From contig NZ_JACHZQ010000001.1 of the NCBI RefSeq assembly GCF_014193655.1, positions 1,612,001 to 1,676,000 of the forward strand: DNA of 64,000 bases. The letters run 5' to 3'. Below the pieces are notes generated by a model. That model ran no database searches and had not been told where the DNA came from. It saw only the letters and a program-made list of their open reading frames with translations. Position 1 is the first letter of the stretch; each line of letters opens with the position of its first letter. Position numbers and translations under genes: made by a program. This DNA is from Rhizobium sp. BK313 (GTDB lineage Bacteria > Pseudomonadota > Alphaproteobacteria > Rhizobiales > Rhizobiaceae). Positions 44,763 to 54,770 of the stretch are shown in pieces.

Positions 44763-44837
44763 GCGCCCTTCGTCTATCGGTTAGGACGACAGATTTTCAT
44801 TCTGTAAAGAGGGGTTCGACTCCCCTAGGGCGTGCCA
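44763..44837 (+). tRNA. tRNA-Glu (TTC), copy 3
   Basis: A 75-nt tRNA identical in the parts compared to copy 1: anticodon TTC, discriminator G, encoded CCA. Last of the tandem array. Confidence 0.96.
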
Positions 44838-44899
44838 CTGCTTCCCCTCCCTTAAAATTGTGAATCTGCATTGCTAAAGCGGCGATTTTTGTTCGCAGC

Positions 44900-46705
44900 T
44901 CACGGCGCCTTGGCGGCATCCATGACACGCAACTGGACGCGCCTCGCACCCTGCCAGTGATCGGCGCCGAGCGTGCCGGCGATGTGGATCTGTGATCCGC
45001 GGGAAGACAGGAGGAGTTCGCCGAGGGGCGTTTCAACGGCGCGGAAAGCGATGCCGTCGAGGCGACCACCGTCCTGGGCCTCCAGGGTGATCTTGATGTG
45101 AGATTGGCCAACGAGGCGCGAATCGCGCAGGCGGTGGCTTGGAAGAGCGAAGATCGGCTGCGGATGGCCGGAGCCGTAGGGGCCCGCGGTTTCGAGCTGG
45201 TCGACCAGCTCCACCGTCGCGCCGCCGGCGCCAAGCGCGCCGTCGATCTTCAGCGTTTCGTTGGCGACCAGGCCGGCGACCTGCCTTTCCGCCTTCTCCG
45301 TGAAGAAGGCGCGGAGTTTGCCGAGATTGGCGCGTTCCACCGTCAGTCCCGCGGCCATCGCATGGCCGCCGCCCTTGACGAGCAGGCCGGTATCGACGGC
45401 GGCGCGCACCATGCGACCCATGTCGAAACCGTTGATCGAGCGGCCGGAACCGGTGCCCCGCCCCATCGAATCGAAAGCGATCGCGAAAGCCGGACGGCGG
45501 AACTTGTCCTTCAGCCGCGAGGCGATCAGGCCGACAATGCCGGGATGCCAGTTCTCCCGCGCCGTAACGATGACGGACGCGCCGTCGCCGTTGCCGTATT
45601 CTGCCAGCGCCTCAGCTTCCGCCTCCTGCAGCATGGCGGCTTCCATCGCCTGGCGCTCGCGATTGAGATCATCCAGCTTCTCGGCGATCGTCTCGGCCTC
45701 GGAGGCAACGTCGAGCGTCAGCAGCCGGGCGCCAAGCGCCGCATCGCCGATACGCCCGCCGGCATTGATGCGCGGGCCGATCATGAAACCGAAATGATAG
45801 GGGCTCACCGGGCCGCCGAGCCCCGCCTTGCGAAACAAGGCGGCAAGGCCGGGATTGCCCTGATGGCGGGCAGCGATCAGGCCCTTGACGACGTAAGCGC
45901 GGTTCAGCCCCTTCAGCGGCACGACATCGCAGACGGTCGCCAAGGCAACGATATCGAGCCAGGCGAGCAGGTCGATGGAGCGAACCCGGGCATCACCCGC
46001 CTCGCGCAATTGCCGCAGGGCCGCGACCAGGACCAGGAAAACAACGCCGGCGGCACAAAGATGTCCCTGCCCCGATAGATCGTCCTCGCGGTTAGGATTG
46101 ACCAGCGCATGGCAATGCGGCAGCTCGTGCGCGACCTGGTGATGATCGATGACAACGACGTCGATGTTGCGCGCCTTTGCTGCCTCCAGCGATTCGAAGC
46201 TGGTGGAACCGCAGTCGACGGTGACGATCAGCGTCGCGCCATTGTCGATGAGCTGGTTGATCGCGGCGGGATTCGGGCCATAGCCTTCAAAGATGCGATC
46301 GGGAATATAGATGCTGGCCGGCACGCCGAAATGCGTGAGAAAGCGGTAAAGCAGCGCCGAGGACGCCGCGCCGTCGACGTCGTAGTCGCCGAAGATCGCC
46401 ACGGTCTCGCCCACCTTGATGGCGCGCAGCAGGCGTTGCGCGGCCTTCTCGCAGTCGGTCAGCAGATAAGGATCCGGCATCAGGCTGCGGATGGTCGGGT
46501 CAAGGAAGGCCATAGCCTCGTCGAGGCCGACGCCGCGGCCGGCAAGAACGCGGGCAATCAGATCCGGCAGGCCGTGGGTTTGGGCGATGGCCAGCGCCCG
46601 GTTCTGGCCGGCCTGGTCGAGCCGGGAAATCCAGCGATTGCCGGAGACTGAGCGCTCGACGCCCAGAAATGCCCGCTGGACAGGATCTGCCGGCTGTTCC
46701 ACCAT
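44900..46705 (-). CDS. recJ: single-stranded-DNA-specific exonuclease RecJ
   Basis: A 601-residue 5'-3' single-strand exonuclease for recombination and repair. DHH phosphoesterase motifs are present: AIFGDYDVDGAASSALLYRF near 102 (motif I), VTVDCGSTS near 160, VVIDHHQVAHELP near 185 (DHH), and DHHA1 motifs GRSINGFDMGRMVRAAVDTG and GGHAMAAGLTVE near 445. C-terminal OB-fold (HIKITLEAQDGGRLDGIAFR). Length fits RecJ. It follows hom by 58 bases. Confidence 0.96.
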   Translation of the reverse strand: MVEQPADPVQRAFLGVERSVSGNRWISRLDQAGQNRALAIAQTHGLPDLIARVLAGRGVGLDEAMAFLDPTIRSLMPDPYLLTDCEKAAQRLLRAIKVGETVAIFGDYDVDGAASSALLYRFLTHFGVPASIYIPDRIFEGYGPNPAAINQLIDNGATLIVTVDCGSTSFESLEAAKARNIDVVVIDHHQVAHELPHCHALVNPNREDDLSGQGHLCAAGVVFLVLVAALRQLREAGDARVRSIDLLAWLDIVALATVCDVVPLKGLNRAYVVKGLIAARHQGNPGLAALFRKAGLGGPVSPYHFGFMIGPRINAGGRIGDAALGARLLTLDVASEAETIAEKLDDLNRERQAMEAAMLQEAEAEALAEYGNGDGASVIVTARENWHPGIVGLIASRLKDKFRRPAFAIAFDSMGRGTGSGRSINGFDMGRMVRAAVDTGLLVKGGGHAMAAGLTVERANLGKLRAFFTEKAERQVAGLVANETLKIDGALGAGGATVELVDQLETAGPYGSGHPQPIFALPSHRLRDSRLVGQSHIKITLEAQDGGRLDGIAFRAVETPLGELLLSSRGSQIHIAGTLGADHWQGARRVQLRVMDAAKAP

Positions 46706-46763
46706 CTCTCCCAGAATTGGACGGCCCGTTCCGTTTTACCGGAACTGGCCTCTATCGTCAGAA

Positions 46764-48083
46764 TTATTCCTTTGGCCGCTCGATGCGGATGACCTGTGGT
46801 TCACCGACGAGATAACCTTCGGTCTTGATAGCGGCGACCGCCTTGCGCACCGAATCCTCCGTCGTCGCATGGGTGACGAGGATGATCGTCTGATGATGGG
46901 CGGGCGCCAGATGCTGCGTCGAGCGCTGCACGATCGATTCCAGAGAAATGTGATTTTCCGCCATACGGGTTGCGACGCTGGCGAAAACGCCGGTGCGGTC
47001 GAGAACGGTCAGGCGGATGAAATAGCCGCCCTCGTGGCTCCGCATCTGCGCCTTGCGGTAGGGCTCCAGCGCTTTGGCGGGATGGCCGAGCGCCGGCACA
47101 CGCTGCGCACCCGGCTGGCTCTTGGCGATATCGGCAATATCGCCAAGCACCGAGGAAGCCGTTGCGTTGCCGCCCGCGCCGGGACCGACCATCAGCAGCT
47201 CGCCGAGAATGTCCGATTCGATCGCAACTGCATTGGTAACACCGTCGACCTGGGCGATGACTGATTCGAGCGGTACCATCGTCGGGTGAACCCGCTGCTC
47301 GATACCGCTCTCGGTGCGTTGGGCGACGCCGAGCAGCTTGATGCGGTAGCCGAGGTCGGCCGCGGCACGAATGTCCTCGATGGAGATGTTGGTGATCCCC
47401 TCGAGATAGATATCGTCAGCCGCGATGCGATTGCCGAAGGCAAGCGTCGTCAGGATGGCGAGCTTGTGCGCCGTGTCGTTGCCCTCGATATCGAAGGCCG
47501 GATCGGCTTCGGCATAACCGAGACGCTGTGCTTCCTTCAGGCAATCGGCGAAGGACAGGCCCTCCTTCTCCATCCGGGTCAGGATGTAGTTGCAGGTGCC
47601 GTTCATGATGCCGTAGACGCGCGAGATCGTGTTGCCGGTCAAAGATTCGCGCAGCGCCTTGATGACGGGAATGCCGCCGGCGACCGCCGCTTCGAAGTTG
47701 AGCAGCGCGCCCTTCTCCTCGGCAATCTCGGCCAGTTCGACGCCGTGATAGGCAAGCAGCGCCTTGTTGGCTGTGACCACATGCAGGCCACGCGCCAGGG
47801 CCGCGCGCACGGCGGCGTTGGCCGCCCCTTCGGAGCCCCCGATCAGTTCGACGAAAACGTCGATATCGGCCTTCTGCGCCAGATCCACCGGGCCCCCGAA
47901 CCATTCGATGCCGGTGAGGTCGATGCCTCGATCCTTGGTACGATCACGAGCGGTGACGGCGACAATCTTGACAGGGCGGCCGCAGGTGACGGCAAGCTCG
48001 TTGGCGCGGCTCTGGATGATGCGGACAAGCGAGGCACCAACGGTGCCCAAGCCCGCAATGCCGATTTTGAGGGCATCTGCCAT
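46764..48083 (-). CDS. hom: homoserine dehydrogenase
   Basis: A 439-residue monofunctional enzyme that reduces aspartate semialdehyde to homoserine with NAD(P)H. N-terminal Rossmann IGIAGLGTVGASLVRIIQ, VVTANKALLAYHG near 104, the catalytic region GYAEADPAFDIEGNDTAHKL near 205, and a C-terminal ACT regulatory domain (FIRLTVLDRTGVFASVATRM). ATG 48083 (MADALKIGIAG) has AGGAAC upstream and is preferred over an in-frame ATG at 48113. Likely cotranscribed with alaC and recJ. It supplies methionine and threonine synthesis. Confidence 0.96.
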   Translation of the reverse strand: MADALKIGIAGLGTVGASLVRIIQSRANELAVTCGRPVKIVAVTARDRTKDRGIDLTGIEWFGGPVDLAQKADIDVFVELIGGSEGAANAAVRAALARGLHVVTANKALLAYHGVELAEIAEEKGALLNFEAAVAGGIPVIKALRESLTGNTISRVYGIMNGTCNYILTRMEKEGLSFADCLKEAQRLGYAEADPAFDIEGNDTAHKLAILTTLAFGNRIAADDIYLEGITNISIEDIRAAADLGYRIKLLGVAQRTESGIEQRVHPTMVPLESVIAQVDGVTNAVAIESDILGELLMVGPGAGGNATASSVLGDIADIAKSQPGAQRVPALGHPAKALEPYRKAQMRSHEGGYFIRLTVLDRTGVFASVATRMAENHISLESIVQRSTQHLAPAHHQTIILVTHATTEDSVRKAVAAIKTEGYLVGEPQVIRIERPKE

Positions 48084-48143
48084 GAATAGTTCCTGATCAA
48101 TGTCTTGGGGCACGGCAGCCGCGGGAACGGCTGCCGTGAGAAA

Positions 48144-49364
48144 TTAGGAGCGATGAGCGTTCAGCGAAATCACATTATGCATGGTCTCATCCGCGGTGGA
48201 GAGGAAGCGCTTCAAATTGCGCGCCGCCTGGCGGATACGATGCTCGTTCTCGACCAGCGCGATACGGACGTAATCGTCGCCCTGTTCGCCGAAGCCGATG
48301 CCGGGTGCTACAGCGATGTCGGCCTTCTCGACCAGAAGCTTCGAGAACTCCAGCGAACCGAGATGACGGAATTTTTCCGGAATCTTGGCCCAGGCAAACA
48401 TGGTCGCTGCCGGCGGCGGCACATCGAAACCGGCTTTGCCGAAGCTGTCGACCAGTACGTCACGGCGGCGCTTGTAGATGTTACGGACTTCCGCGATATC
48501 GGAGCCATCACCATTGAGCGCATGCGTCGCGGCCACCTGGATCGGCGTGAAGGCACCGTAATCGAGGTAGGACTTGACACGCGTCAGCGCCGCAATCAGG
48601 CGCTCGTTGCCGACGGCGAAGCCCATGCGCCAGCCGGGCATGGAGAATGTCTTCGACATCGAGGTAAACTCGACGGTGACATCCATCGCGCCCGGAATTT
48701 CCAGAACGGACGGCGGCGGGTCATCATTGAAGTAGATTTCGGAATAGGCGAGATCCGACAGCACGATGATGTCGTGCTTCTTTGCGAAAGCGATAACCTC
48801 TTTGTAGAAATCCAGCGTTGCCACGTAAGCGGTCGGATTGGACGGGTAGTTGAGGATTAACGCCAGCGGCTTCGGAATCGAATGGCGCACCGCCCGTTCC
48901 AGCGGCGGGAAGAAACTGTCGTCCGGCTCGACCTGCATCGAGCGGATGACGCCGCCGGCCATCAAGAAGCCGAAGGCGTGAATCGGATAGGTCGGGTTCG
49001 GGCAAAGGATAACGTCACCCGGCGCTGTGATCGCCTGCGCCATATTGGCGAAGCCTTCCTTGGAGCCGAGGGTGGCGACCACCTGCGTATCCGGATTGAG
49101 CTTGACGCCGAAGCGGCGGGCATAGTAGGCGGCCTGCGCGCGGCGCAGACCGGGAATGCCCTTGGAAGAGGAATAGCGATGCGTGCGCGGGTCTTGTACC
49201 ACCTCGCAAAGCTTGTCGACGATTGCCTTGGGGGTCGGAAGGTCCGGATTGCCCATGCCGAGGTCGATAATGTCGGCCCCGCCCGCTCGCGCGCTGGCCT
49301 TCAAACGGTTAACCTGTTCGAAGACGTAGGGCGGCAAGCGCCGGACTTTATGAAACTCTTCCAT
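48144..49364 (-). CDS. alaC: class I aminotransferase, AlaC-like
   Basis: About 406 residues of a class I PLP aminotransferase: RLPPYVFEQVNRLKASAR at the start, DIIDLGMGNPDLPTP, HRYSSSKGIPGLRRA and PLP-lysine in MSKTFSMPGWRMGF near 240. This is the alanine/glutamate-pyruvate branch (AlaC) near the LL-diaminopimelate aminotransferase family. ATG 49364 (MEEFHK) has GGGGAA upstream; one at 49376 is equally possible. It lies 60 bases upstream of hom in the same direction. Confidence 0.88.
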   Translation of the reverse strand: MEEFHKVRRLPPYVFEQVNRLKASARAGGADIIDLGMGNPDLPTPKAIVDKLCEVVQDPRTHRYSSSKGIPGLRRAQAAYYARRFGVKLNPDTQVVATLGSKEGFANMAQAITAPGDVILCPNPTYPIHAFGFLMAGGVIRSMQVEPDDSFFPPLERAVRHSIPKPLALILNYPSNPTAYVATLDFYKEVIAFAKKHDIIVLSDLAYSEIYFNDDPPPSVLEIPGAMDVTVEFTSMSKTFSMPGWRMGFAVGNERLIAALTRVKSYLDYGAFTPIQVAATHALNGDGSDIAEVRNIYKRRRDVLVDSFGKAGFDVPPPAATMFAWAKIPEKFRHLGSLEFSKLLVEKADIAVAPGIGFGEQGDDYVRIALVENEHRIRQAARNLKRFLSTADETMHNVISLNAHRS

Positions 49365-49502
49365 TTCTTTCCCCATGGGACAGCGGCCCTCACAACCGCG
49401 ATGAAGTTCGTCGATCTCCCGGTGAGCCGCGATACGAACTCCGGAATCGCGGCGCCGCAACTATATTGACGCGAAGGATACGGTGAATCTTTGGCGGTTA
49501 TA

Positions 49503-49566
49503 GACGCAAAGCGTTCTCAACCCAGGAAGAAACATCGAAATTCAGCCTATCTGAACGCTTTGCGTC
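49503..49566. repeat. perfect 14-bp inverted repeat upstream of alaC
   Basis: GACGCAAAGCGTTC at 49503-49516 is repeated in perfect inverse at 49553-49566, separated by 36 bases. It starts 139 bases upstream of the alaC start, in the space before the lipoprotein gene. It could be an operator pair or a long-loop hairpin. Confidence 0.6.
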
Positions 49567-49587
49567 CAAATCGCCTGAAACGCAAGG

Positions 49588-50049
49588 CTAATTCTGCGTT
49601 TGAATAGGCGGCTGGCCGGTCGGCGGGCTCTGCTGCTGAATTTGCGACAGCGTGTCCTGTCCGTGTTCTGCCGCGAGCTTGCGCATCTCGGCGATGCGTT
49701 TCTGATATTCGGCCTCCGATATCGTGCCGGCTTTGCGCTGCGCGCCGAGCGCCGTCAGTTGCTTGCCGATATCTGCGGCCTGCTGGTCGTTGATCTGGAC
49801 ATTCGCTGCTGTGGGCGGAGCGTTGAAGGAAGGATAACCATCCTTATAATGCTGCTGTGTGTTGCCTTCATCGACCGGCTTGCCTTCAGCGGACTTGACG
49901 ATCACAGCCTGTGGCGCCAGCTTGCTCTTGGCAAAGGCTGCCTTTTCCTCAGGCGTCGTGCAGCCGGCAAGCGCCAATGCGAGAACGCCGCACAAAGCAC
50001 CGCAGAATACGGAATACCGGTTGAGTCTTGCCACCATGCCGCCGCCCAT
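49588..50049 (-). CDS. lipoprotein with SHOCT-like C-terminal segment
   Basis: A 153-residue lipoprotein (lipobox LAGC near residue 28) with a Gln/Pro-rich end and a short helical segment LGAQRKAGTISEAEYQKRIA near 105-124, which looks like a SHOCT-type (short C-terminal) motif. ATG 50049 begins MGGGMVARL. It is divergent from phaC. The function is unknown. Confidence 0.72.
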   Translation of the reverse strand: MGGGMVARLNRYSVFCGALCGVLALALAGCTTPEEKAAFAKSKLAPQAVIVKSAEGKPVDEGNTQQHYKDGYPSFNAPPTAANVQINDQQAADIGKQLTALGAQRKAGTISEAEYQKRIAEMRKLAAEHGQDTLSQIQQQSPPTGQPPIQTQN

Positions 50050-50207
50050 GTTGTCGTCCTGCCCTATTCCTTGCCGTGGGTTGCGACTGTTAAATTTGTC
50101 GCAGCGGCAAAGCAAGAGCAGGGTTGCGTTTCATTCGACTTGTATTCCTTTTCCCGCAAGATGTACAAATGGAAAACAAAAGAGAGCTGCCGCCGGGAGG
50201 ATGATGC

Positions 50208-52055
50208 GTGACCGACAGCAAGCGGGATAAAAGTGAAGGCAACGGCGCCTTTCCCGGCTTCGACCCGAAGTCGGTCGAGCCTTACATCGTCAAAGACCCC
50301 GAGGCGATGGCCGTGAACTTTGCCCGTGCGCTGGAAAACCTCGGCAAAGCCGCATCCGCCTGGCTTGCGCCGCGCGAGCGTGGCGAGAAAATCGACACCG
50401 TCGCCGATCCGATAACCGATATAGTCAAGACGCTCTCCAAGGTCAGCGAATACTGGCTGTCCGATCCGCGCCGGACGTTGGAGGCACAAACCTATCTGCT
50501 GTCCGGTTATTTCAGCCTGTGGACGAAAACCATGCAGCGTCTCAGCGGCGATTCGTTCGCCGCGCCTGAGGCCGAACCGATCAAGGACAAGCGCTTCGCC
50601 GACGAGGACTGGCAGAAGAATCCTTTCTTCGATTTTCTGCGCCAGACCTATCTCCTGACAGCCGGTTGGGCGGAAAAGCTGGTCACTGACGCCGAAGGGT
50701 TAGACGAGCACACGCGCCACAAGGCCACCTTCTACACCAAGCAGATCGCCGCGGCGCTATCGCCGGCCAATTTCGTCGCCACCAACCCGCAGCTCTACCG
50801 CGAGACCGTCGCCTCCAATGCCGAAAACCTTGTGCGCGGCATGAAGATGTTTGCCGAGGACATGAGCGCCGGTCACGGCGAATTGCGGCTGCGTCAGACC
50901 GATATGACGAAATTCGCTGTTGGACGGGACATGGCGCTGACACCCGGCAAGGTGATCGCGCAGAGCGACGTCTGCCAGATCATCCAGTATGAGGCAGCAA
51001 CGGATAAGGTTTTGAAGCGGCCGTTGCTGATCTGCCCGCCCTGGATCAACAAATTCTACATTCTCGATCTCAACCCGCAGAAATCCTTCATCAAATGGTG
51101 CGTCGAGCAGGGGCACACCGTTTTCGTCATTTCCTGGGTGAACCCGGACAAGCGCCATGCGGCCAAGGACTGGACGTCCTATGCGCGCGAGGGCATCGAT
51201 TTCGCGCTGGAGACGATCGAGAAGGCGACCGGCGAGAAAGAGGTCAACGCCGTTGGCTATTGCGTCGGCGGTACGCTGCTGGCCGCGACGCTTGCCCTGC
51301 ATGCCAAGGAAAAGAACAAGCGCATCCGTACGGTGACCTTTCTGACGACACAAGTCGATTTCACCTTTGCCGGCGATCTCAAGGTCTTCGTCGACGAGGA
51401 ACAGATCGAGGCGCTGGAAGAGCAGATGAAGGCCGTCGGCTATCTCGAGGGCTCGAAGATGGCGACAGCCTTCAATATGCTGCGCGCCTCCGAGCTGATC
51501 TGGCCCTACTTCGTCAACAGCTATCTGAAAGGCCAGGAACCCCTGCCCTTCGATCTCCTGTTCTGGAATGCCGATTCCACGCGAATGGCCGCCGCCAATC
51601 ATTCGTTTTATCTGCGCAATTGCTATCTCGACAATGCACTCAGCCAGGGCAAGATGGTGCTCGACGGCAAAAAACTGTCGCTGAAGGACGTCAAGATACC
51701 CGTCTATAATCTGGCGACACGCGAGGACCATATCGCGCCGGCAAAATCCGTCTTCGTCGGCAGCCAGTTCTTCGGCGGGCCGGTAGAATTCGTGGTGACA
51801 GGGTCCGGCCATATTGCCGGCGTCGTCAACCCACCGGACAAGCACAAATACCAGTTCTGGACCGGCGGCTCAGTCAAGGGCGACTATGATCGATGGCTGG
51901 TGGAGGCCAAGGAGACGCGCGGCTCCTGGTGGCCTCACTGGCATGATTGGATCAAGAGCCACGACAGCCGGATGGTTCCCGCGCGCAAACCCGGCGGCGC
52001 GGCATTGAATGCCATCGAGGAAGCACCCGGCAGCTTCGTCATGGAGCGCGCCTAA
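50208..52055 (+). CDS. phaC: class I poly(3-hydroxyalkanoate) synthase
   Basis: A 615-residue polymerase that joins 3-hydroxyacyl-CoA into PHA granules. The alpha/beta lipase-like catalytic triad is visible: Cys in [19 protein letters not shown] near 348, Asp in [17 protein letters not shown] near 505 and His in [13 protein letters not shown] near 534. The N-terminal segment is that of class I. The start is GTG at 50208 with GGGAGG 7 bases upstream. The phasin gene at 14 kb codes a granule protein. Function is firm. Confidence 0.95.
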   Translation: MTDSKRDKSEGNGAFPGFDPKSVEPYIVKDPEAMAVNFARALENLGKAASAWLAPRERGEKIDTVADPITDIVKTLSKVSEYWLSDPRRTLEAQTYLLSGYFSLWTKTMQRLSGDSFAAPEAEPIKDKRFADEDWQKNPFFDFLRQTYLLTAGWAEKLVTDAEGLDEHTRHKATFYTKQIAAALSPANFVATNPQLYRETVASNAENLVRGMKMFAEDMSAGHGELRLRQTDMTKFAVGRDMALTPGKVIAQSDVCQIIQYEAATDKVLKRPLLICPPWINKFYILDLNPQKSFIKWCVEQGHTVFVISWVNPDKRHAAKDWTSYAREGIDFALETIEKATGEKEVNAVGYCVGGTLLAATLALHAKEKNKRIRTVTFLTTQVDFTFAGDLKVFVDEEQIEALEEQMKAVGYLEGSKMATAFNMLRASELIWPYFVNSYLKGQEPLPFDLLFWNADSTRMAAANHSFYLRNCYLDNALSQGKMVLDGKKLSLKDVKIPVYNLATREDHIAPAKSVFVGSQFFGGPVEFVVTGSGHIAGVVNPPDKHKYQFWTGGSVKGDYDRWLVEAKETRGSWWPHWHDWIKSHDSRMVPARKPGGAALNAIEEAPGSFVMERA

Positions 52056-52068
52056 GCGGCGTTCATCC

Positions 52069-52818
52069 ATGCTGTTCAATCCGCCCCTCGTCCCTGCACG
52101 GCTGATCGCCCGCTATAAGCGCTTCCTCTTCGATGCTGAACTGGAGAACGGCGGGATCATCACCGGCTCCTGCCCGAACACCGGCTCAATGCAGGGCCTG
52201 ACGACACCCGGTTCGCGCATCTGGCTTTCCGAACACGACAGTCCCAAGCGGAAATACCGCCACGTCTTCGAATTGATCGAGGCTGATGGCACCACGGTCG
52301 GAGTCAATACTGCAATGCCGAACCGGCTGGCGGCGGAGGCGATCGCCCTCAGCCAGGTTTCCGATCTCGGCGACTACACGACTGTGCGGCGCGAGCAGAA
52401 TTACGGCCGCAATTCCCGCATCGATCTGCTCTTGACCGATCCCTTGAGGACAACCACCTATGTCGAGGTCAAGAACGTGCATTTCATGCGCCAGCCGGGC
52501 CTTGCCGAGTTTCCGGATACGGTCACAGCCCGTGGCGCCAAGCATCTCGAAGAACTCGGCGATATGGCGGAAGCGGGATACCGTGCCGTCATGCTGTTCG
52601 TGATCCAGCGACATGACTGCGAGCGCTTTCGTGTCTGTGGCGATCTCGATACGATTTACGCCGCGGCCTTCGAGCGAGCTCTGAAACGCGGCGTTGAAGT
52701 CTATGCTCTAAAATGCAGGGTTTCGCCGACGGAAATAACGCCGGCAGGGTTGATCCCGATAGACGAACCCGGCATAGCTGCATTAAATACCAGTATAAAG
52801 ATTTCTGCTGAAGGCTGA
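52069..52818 (+). CDS. sfsA: SfsA DNA-binding protein
   Basis: A 249-residue protein of the sugar fermentation stimulation A family: [38 protein letters not shown] near 28-45, [12 protein letters not shown] and [19 protein letters not shown] with metal-like residues similar to nucleases. The start ATG 52069 is 13 bases after the phaC stop. sfsA and map often sit together, as here (map follows directly). Confidence 0.92.
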   Translation: MLFNPPLVPARLIARYKRFLFDAELENGGIITGSCPNTGSMQGLTTPGSRIWLSEHDSPKRKYRHVFELIEADGTTVGVNTAMPNRLAAEAIALSQVSDLGDYTTVRREQNYGRNSRIDLLLTDPLRTTTYVEVKNVHFMRQPGLAEFPDTVTARGAKHLEELGDMAEAGYRAVMLFVIQRHDCERFRVCGDLDTIYAAAFERALKRGVEVYALKCRVSPTEITPAGLIPIDEPGIAALNTSIKISAEG

Positions 52819-52820
52819 TC

Positions 52821-53657
52821 ATGGTGAATTACATTGAAGCGGCAACGGCGCCGTCGAAGAATACCGGCGCCATCCGCCTCTACGGGCCGGATGCTTTCGC
52901 AGGAATGCGCAAGGCCTGCCAGTTGACCGCCCGCTGCCTCGACAAACTCGCTGATATTGTCGAGCCTGGCGTGCCGACCGATGTCATCGATCGCTTCGTC
53001 TTCGAATTCGGCATGGATCACGGCGCCTACCCGGCGACGCTGAACTATCGCGGCTACATGAAATCCTCCTGCACCTCGATCAATCACGTCGTCTGCCACG
53101 GCATTCCCAACGACAAGCCGCTGCGCGACGGCGATATCGTCAATATCGACGTGACTTATGTGCTCGACGGCTGGCATGGCGATTCCAGCCGCATGTATCC
53201 CGTCGGCGAGGTCAAGCGCTCGGCGGAGCGGCTGCTGGAAGTGACCTATGAATCGCTGATGCGCGGCATTGCCGCTGTGCGTCCCGGTGCTCGGACTGGG
53301 GCCATCGGCGAGGCGATCCAGACCTATGCCGAAGCGGAGCGCTGCTCCGTCGTGCGGGACTTCTGCGGCCACGGCGTCGGCAGCTTGTTCCATGATTCAC
53401 CGAACATCCTGCATTACGGCCGCGCCAGCGAAGGCCCGGAACTGCGTGAAGGCATGATTTTCACCATCGAGCCAATGATCAACCTCGGAAGACCGCATGT
53501 AAAAGTGCTCGGCGACGGCTGGACGGCGGTCACGCGCGACCGCTCGCTGTCGGCGCAATACGAACATACCGTCGGCGTCACCGCTACGGGCTGCGAGATC
53601 TTCACCCTGTCGCCCGGCGGCCTCGACCGTCCTGGCCTGCCGCCATTGCAGGGGTAA
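52821..53657 (+). CDS. map: methionine aminopeptidase, type I
   Basis: A 278-residue enzyme that removes N-terminal methionine. The five metal ligands are in NIDVTYVLDGWHGDSSRMYP (two Asp), GHGVGSLFHDSP (His), TIEPMINLG (Glu) and QYEHTVGVTATG (Glu). It starts 2 bases after the sfsA stop and radC starts 3 bases after its stop, so sfsA-map-radC is one operon. Confidence 0.95.
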   Translation: MVNYIEAATAPSKNTGAIRLYGPDAFAGMRKACQLTARCLDKLADIVEPGVPTDVIDRFVFEFGMDHGAYPATLNYRGYMKSSCTSINHVVCHGIPNDKPLRDGDIVNIDVTYVLDGWHGDSSRMYPVGEVKRSAERLLEVTYESLMRGIAAVRPGARTGAIGEAIQTYAEAERCSVVRDFCGHGVGSLFHDSPNILHYGRASEGPELREGMIFTIEPMINLGRPHVKVLGDGWTAVTRDRSLSAQYEHTVGVTATGCEIFTLSPGGLDRPGLPPLQG

Positions 53658-53660
53658 TTC

Positions 53661-54509
53661 ATGGCGAAACGCCCCGCCCCGACAAACGGACATGGCGACA
53701 TGCCCATCGATGACGGCGGGACGGATGGTCTCGAAGACACATCACTTTTCGACGAGCGGCTGTTTTTCGCCCATCAACCCGCCAAGACCGCGCCGCGCGA
53801 CAAACCGGTGAAACCGCCGAGCACTCCGGCCAATGCCGAGGCTCACTATCACGGCCACCGGGAGCGCCTGCGCAATCGCTACCGCGATGGCGGCGATTCG
53901 GCGCTTGCCGATTACGAAATCCTCGAACTCTTGCTGTTTCGGCTGATTCCACGCCGAGACACCAAACCGATCGCCAAGGCCCTGCTTGCCCGTTTCGGCA
54001 CGCTCGGCGGCGTCTTCGGCGCGTCCGCTAATCTGCTGCAGGAAATTAGCGGCGTCGGCGAAGCTGTGGCTCTCGATCTAAAGTTGGTGGCGAGCGTTGC
54101 ACAGCGCATGCTGAAAAGCGAGCTGACAGGCAAACCGGTGCTCTCCTCGTGGAAAGCGCTGATCGATTATTGTCATGCAGTCATGGCGCATGAGACGCGC
54201 GAGCAGTTCCGCATTCTTTTTCTCGACAAGCGCAATGCCCTGATCGCGGATGAGGTGCAGGGTTTGGGCACGGTCGACCATACGCCGGTCTATCCGCGCG
54301 AGGTGGTCAGACGGGCTCTCGAGCTCTCAGCCACTGCCGTGATTCTCGTCCACAATCATCCCTCCGGCGACCCCACTCCTTCGCGCGCCGATATCGACAT
54401 GACGAAGACCATCATCGACACGGCCGGCCCTTTGGGCATCACCGTTCACGACCATGTTATCATCGGCAAGAATGGCCATGTCAGTTTCAGGGCGCTGCGG
54501 CTCGTCTAA
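53661..54509 (+). CDS. radC: RadC (JAB1/MPN-domain DNA repair family) protein
   Basis: A 282-residue protein. A disordered N-terminus with acidic/basic stretches, then [20 protein letters not shown] sequence, a helix-hairpin-helix ([18 protein letters not shown]) near 117 and the JAB metal site [19 protein letters not shown] near 228-246. The catalytic EXnHXHX10D pattern is kept. Despite the name, its role in DNA repair is unproven. Last gene of sfsA-map-radC. Confidence 0.94.
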   Translation: MAKRPAPTNGHGDMPIDDGGTDGLEDTSLFDERLFFAHQPAKTAPRDKPVKPPSTPANAEAHYHGHRERLRNRYRDGGDSALADYEILELLLFRLIPRRDTKPIAKALLARFGTLGGVFGASANLLQEISGVGEAVALDLKLVASVAQRMLKSELTGKPVLSSWKALIDYCHAVMAHETREQFRILFLDKRNALIADEVQGLGTVDHTPVYPREVVRRALELSATAVILVHNHPSGDPTPSRADIDMTKTIIDTAGPLGITVHDHVIIGKNGHVSFRALRLV

Positions 54510-54529
54510 ACTACGCTTTCCCAAATAAA

Positions 54530-54592
54530 GAAAAACGTTAGAATATTAGTATATATAATTGATTTTATTTATATTTTATTCATACGAAATAC
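54530..54592. other. AT-rich patch between radC and the phosphatase gene
   Basis: About 60 bases dominated by A and T (including TATATATAATTGATTTTATT), in sharp contrast to the GC-rich surroundings. It may be a promoter or UP-like element for the downstream phosphatase, or the site of a small insertion. Confidence 0.5.
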
Positions 54593-54770
54593 CATCGCTT
54601 GCCGCGGCTTCCGATAGTTCCCAAACTCCGGACCCCTCTCTCCGCTTTTCAGGTATTTGTCAGGATGTTTTGAGAAAACGACGACGCCTCCACATCAGCG
54701 CATTTGCCGACGGAAGCCGTTGTTTTGTTTGCGCCTTATCTGCTCAAGGTTCGGCGTGTGCGGAGACCAC

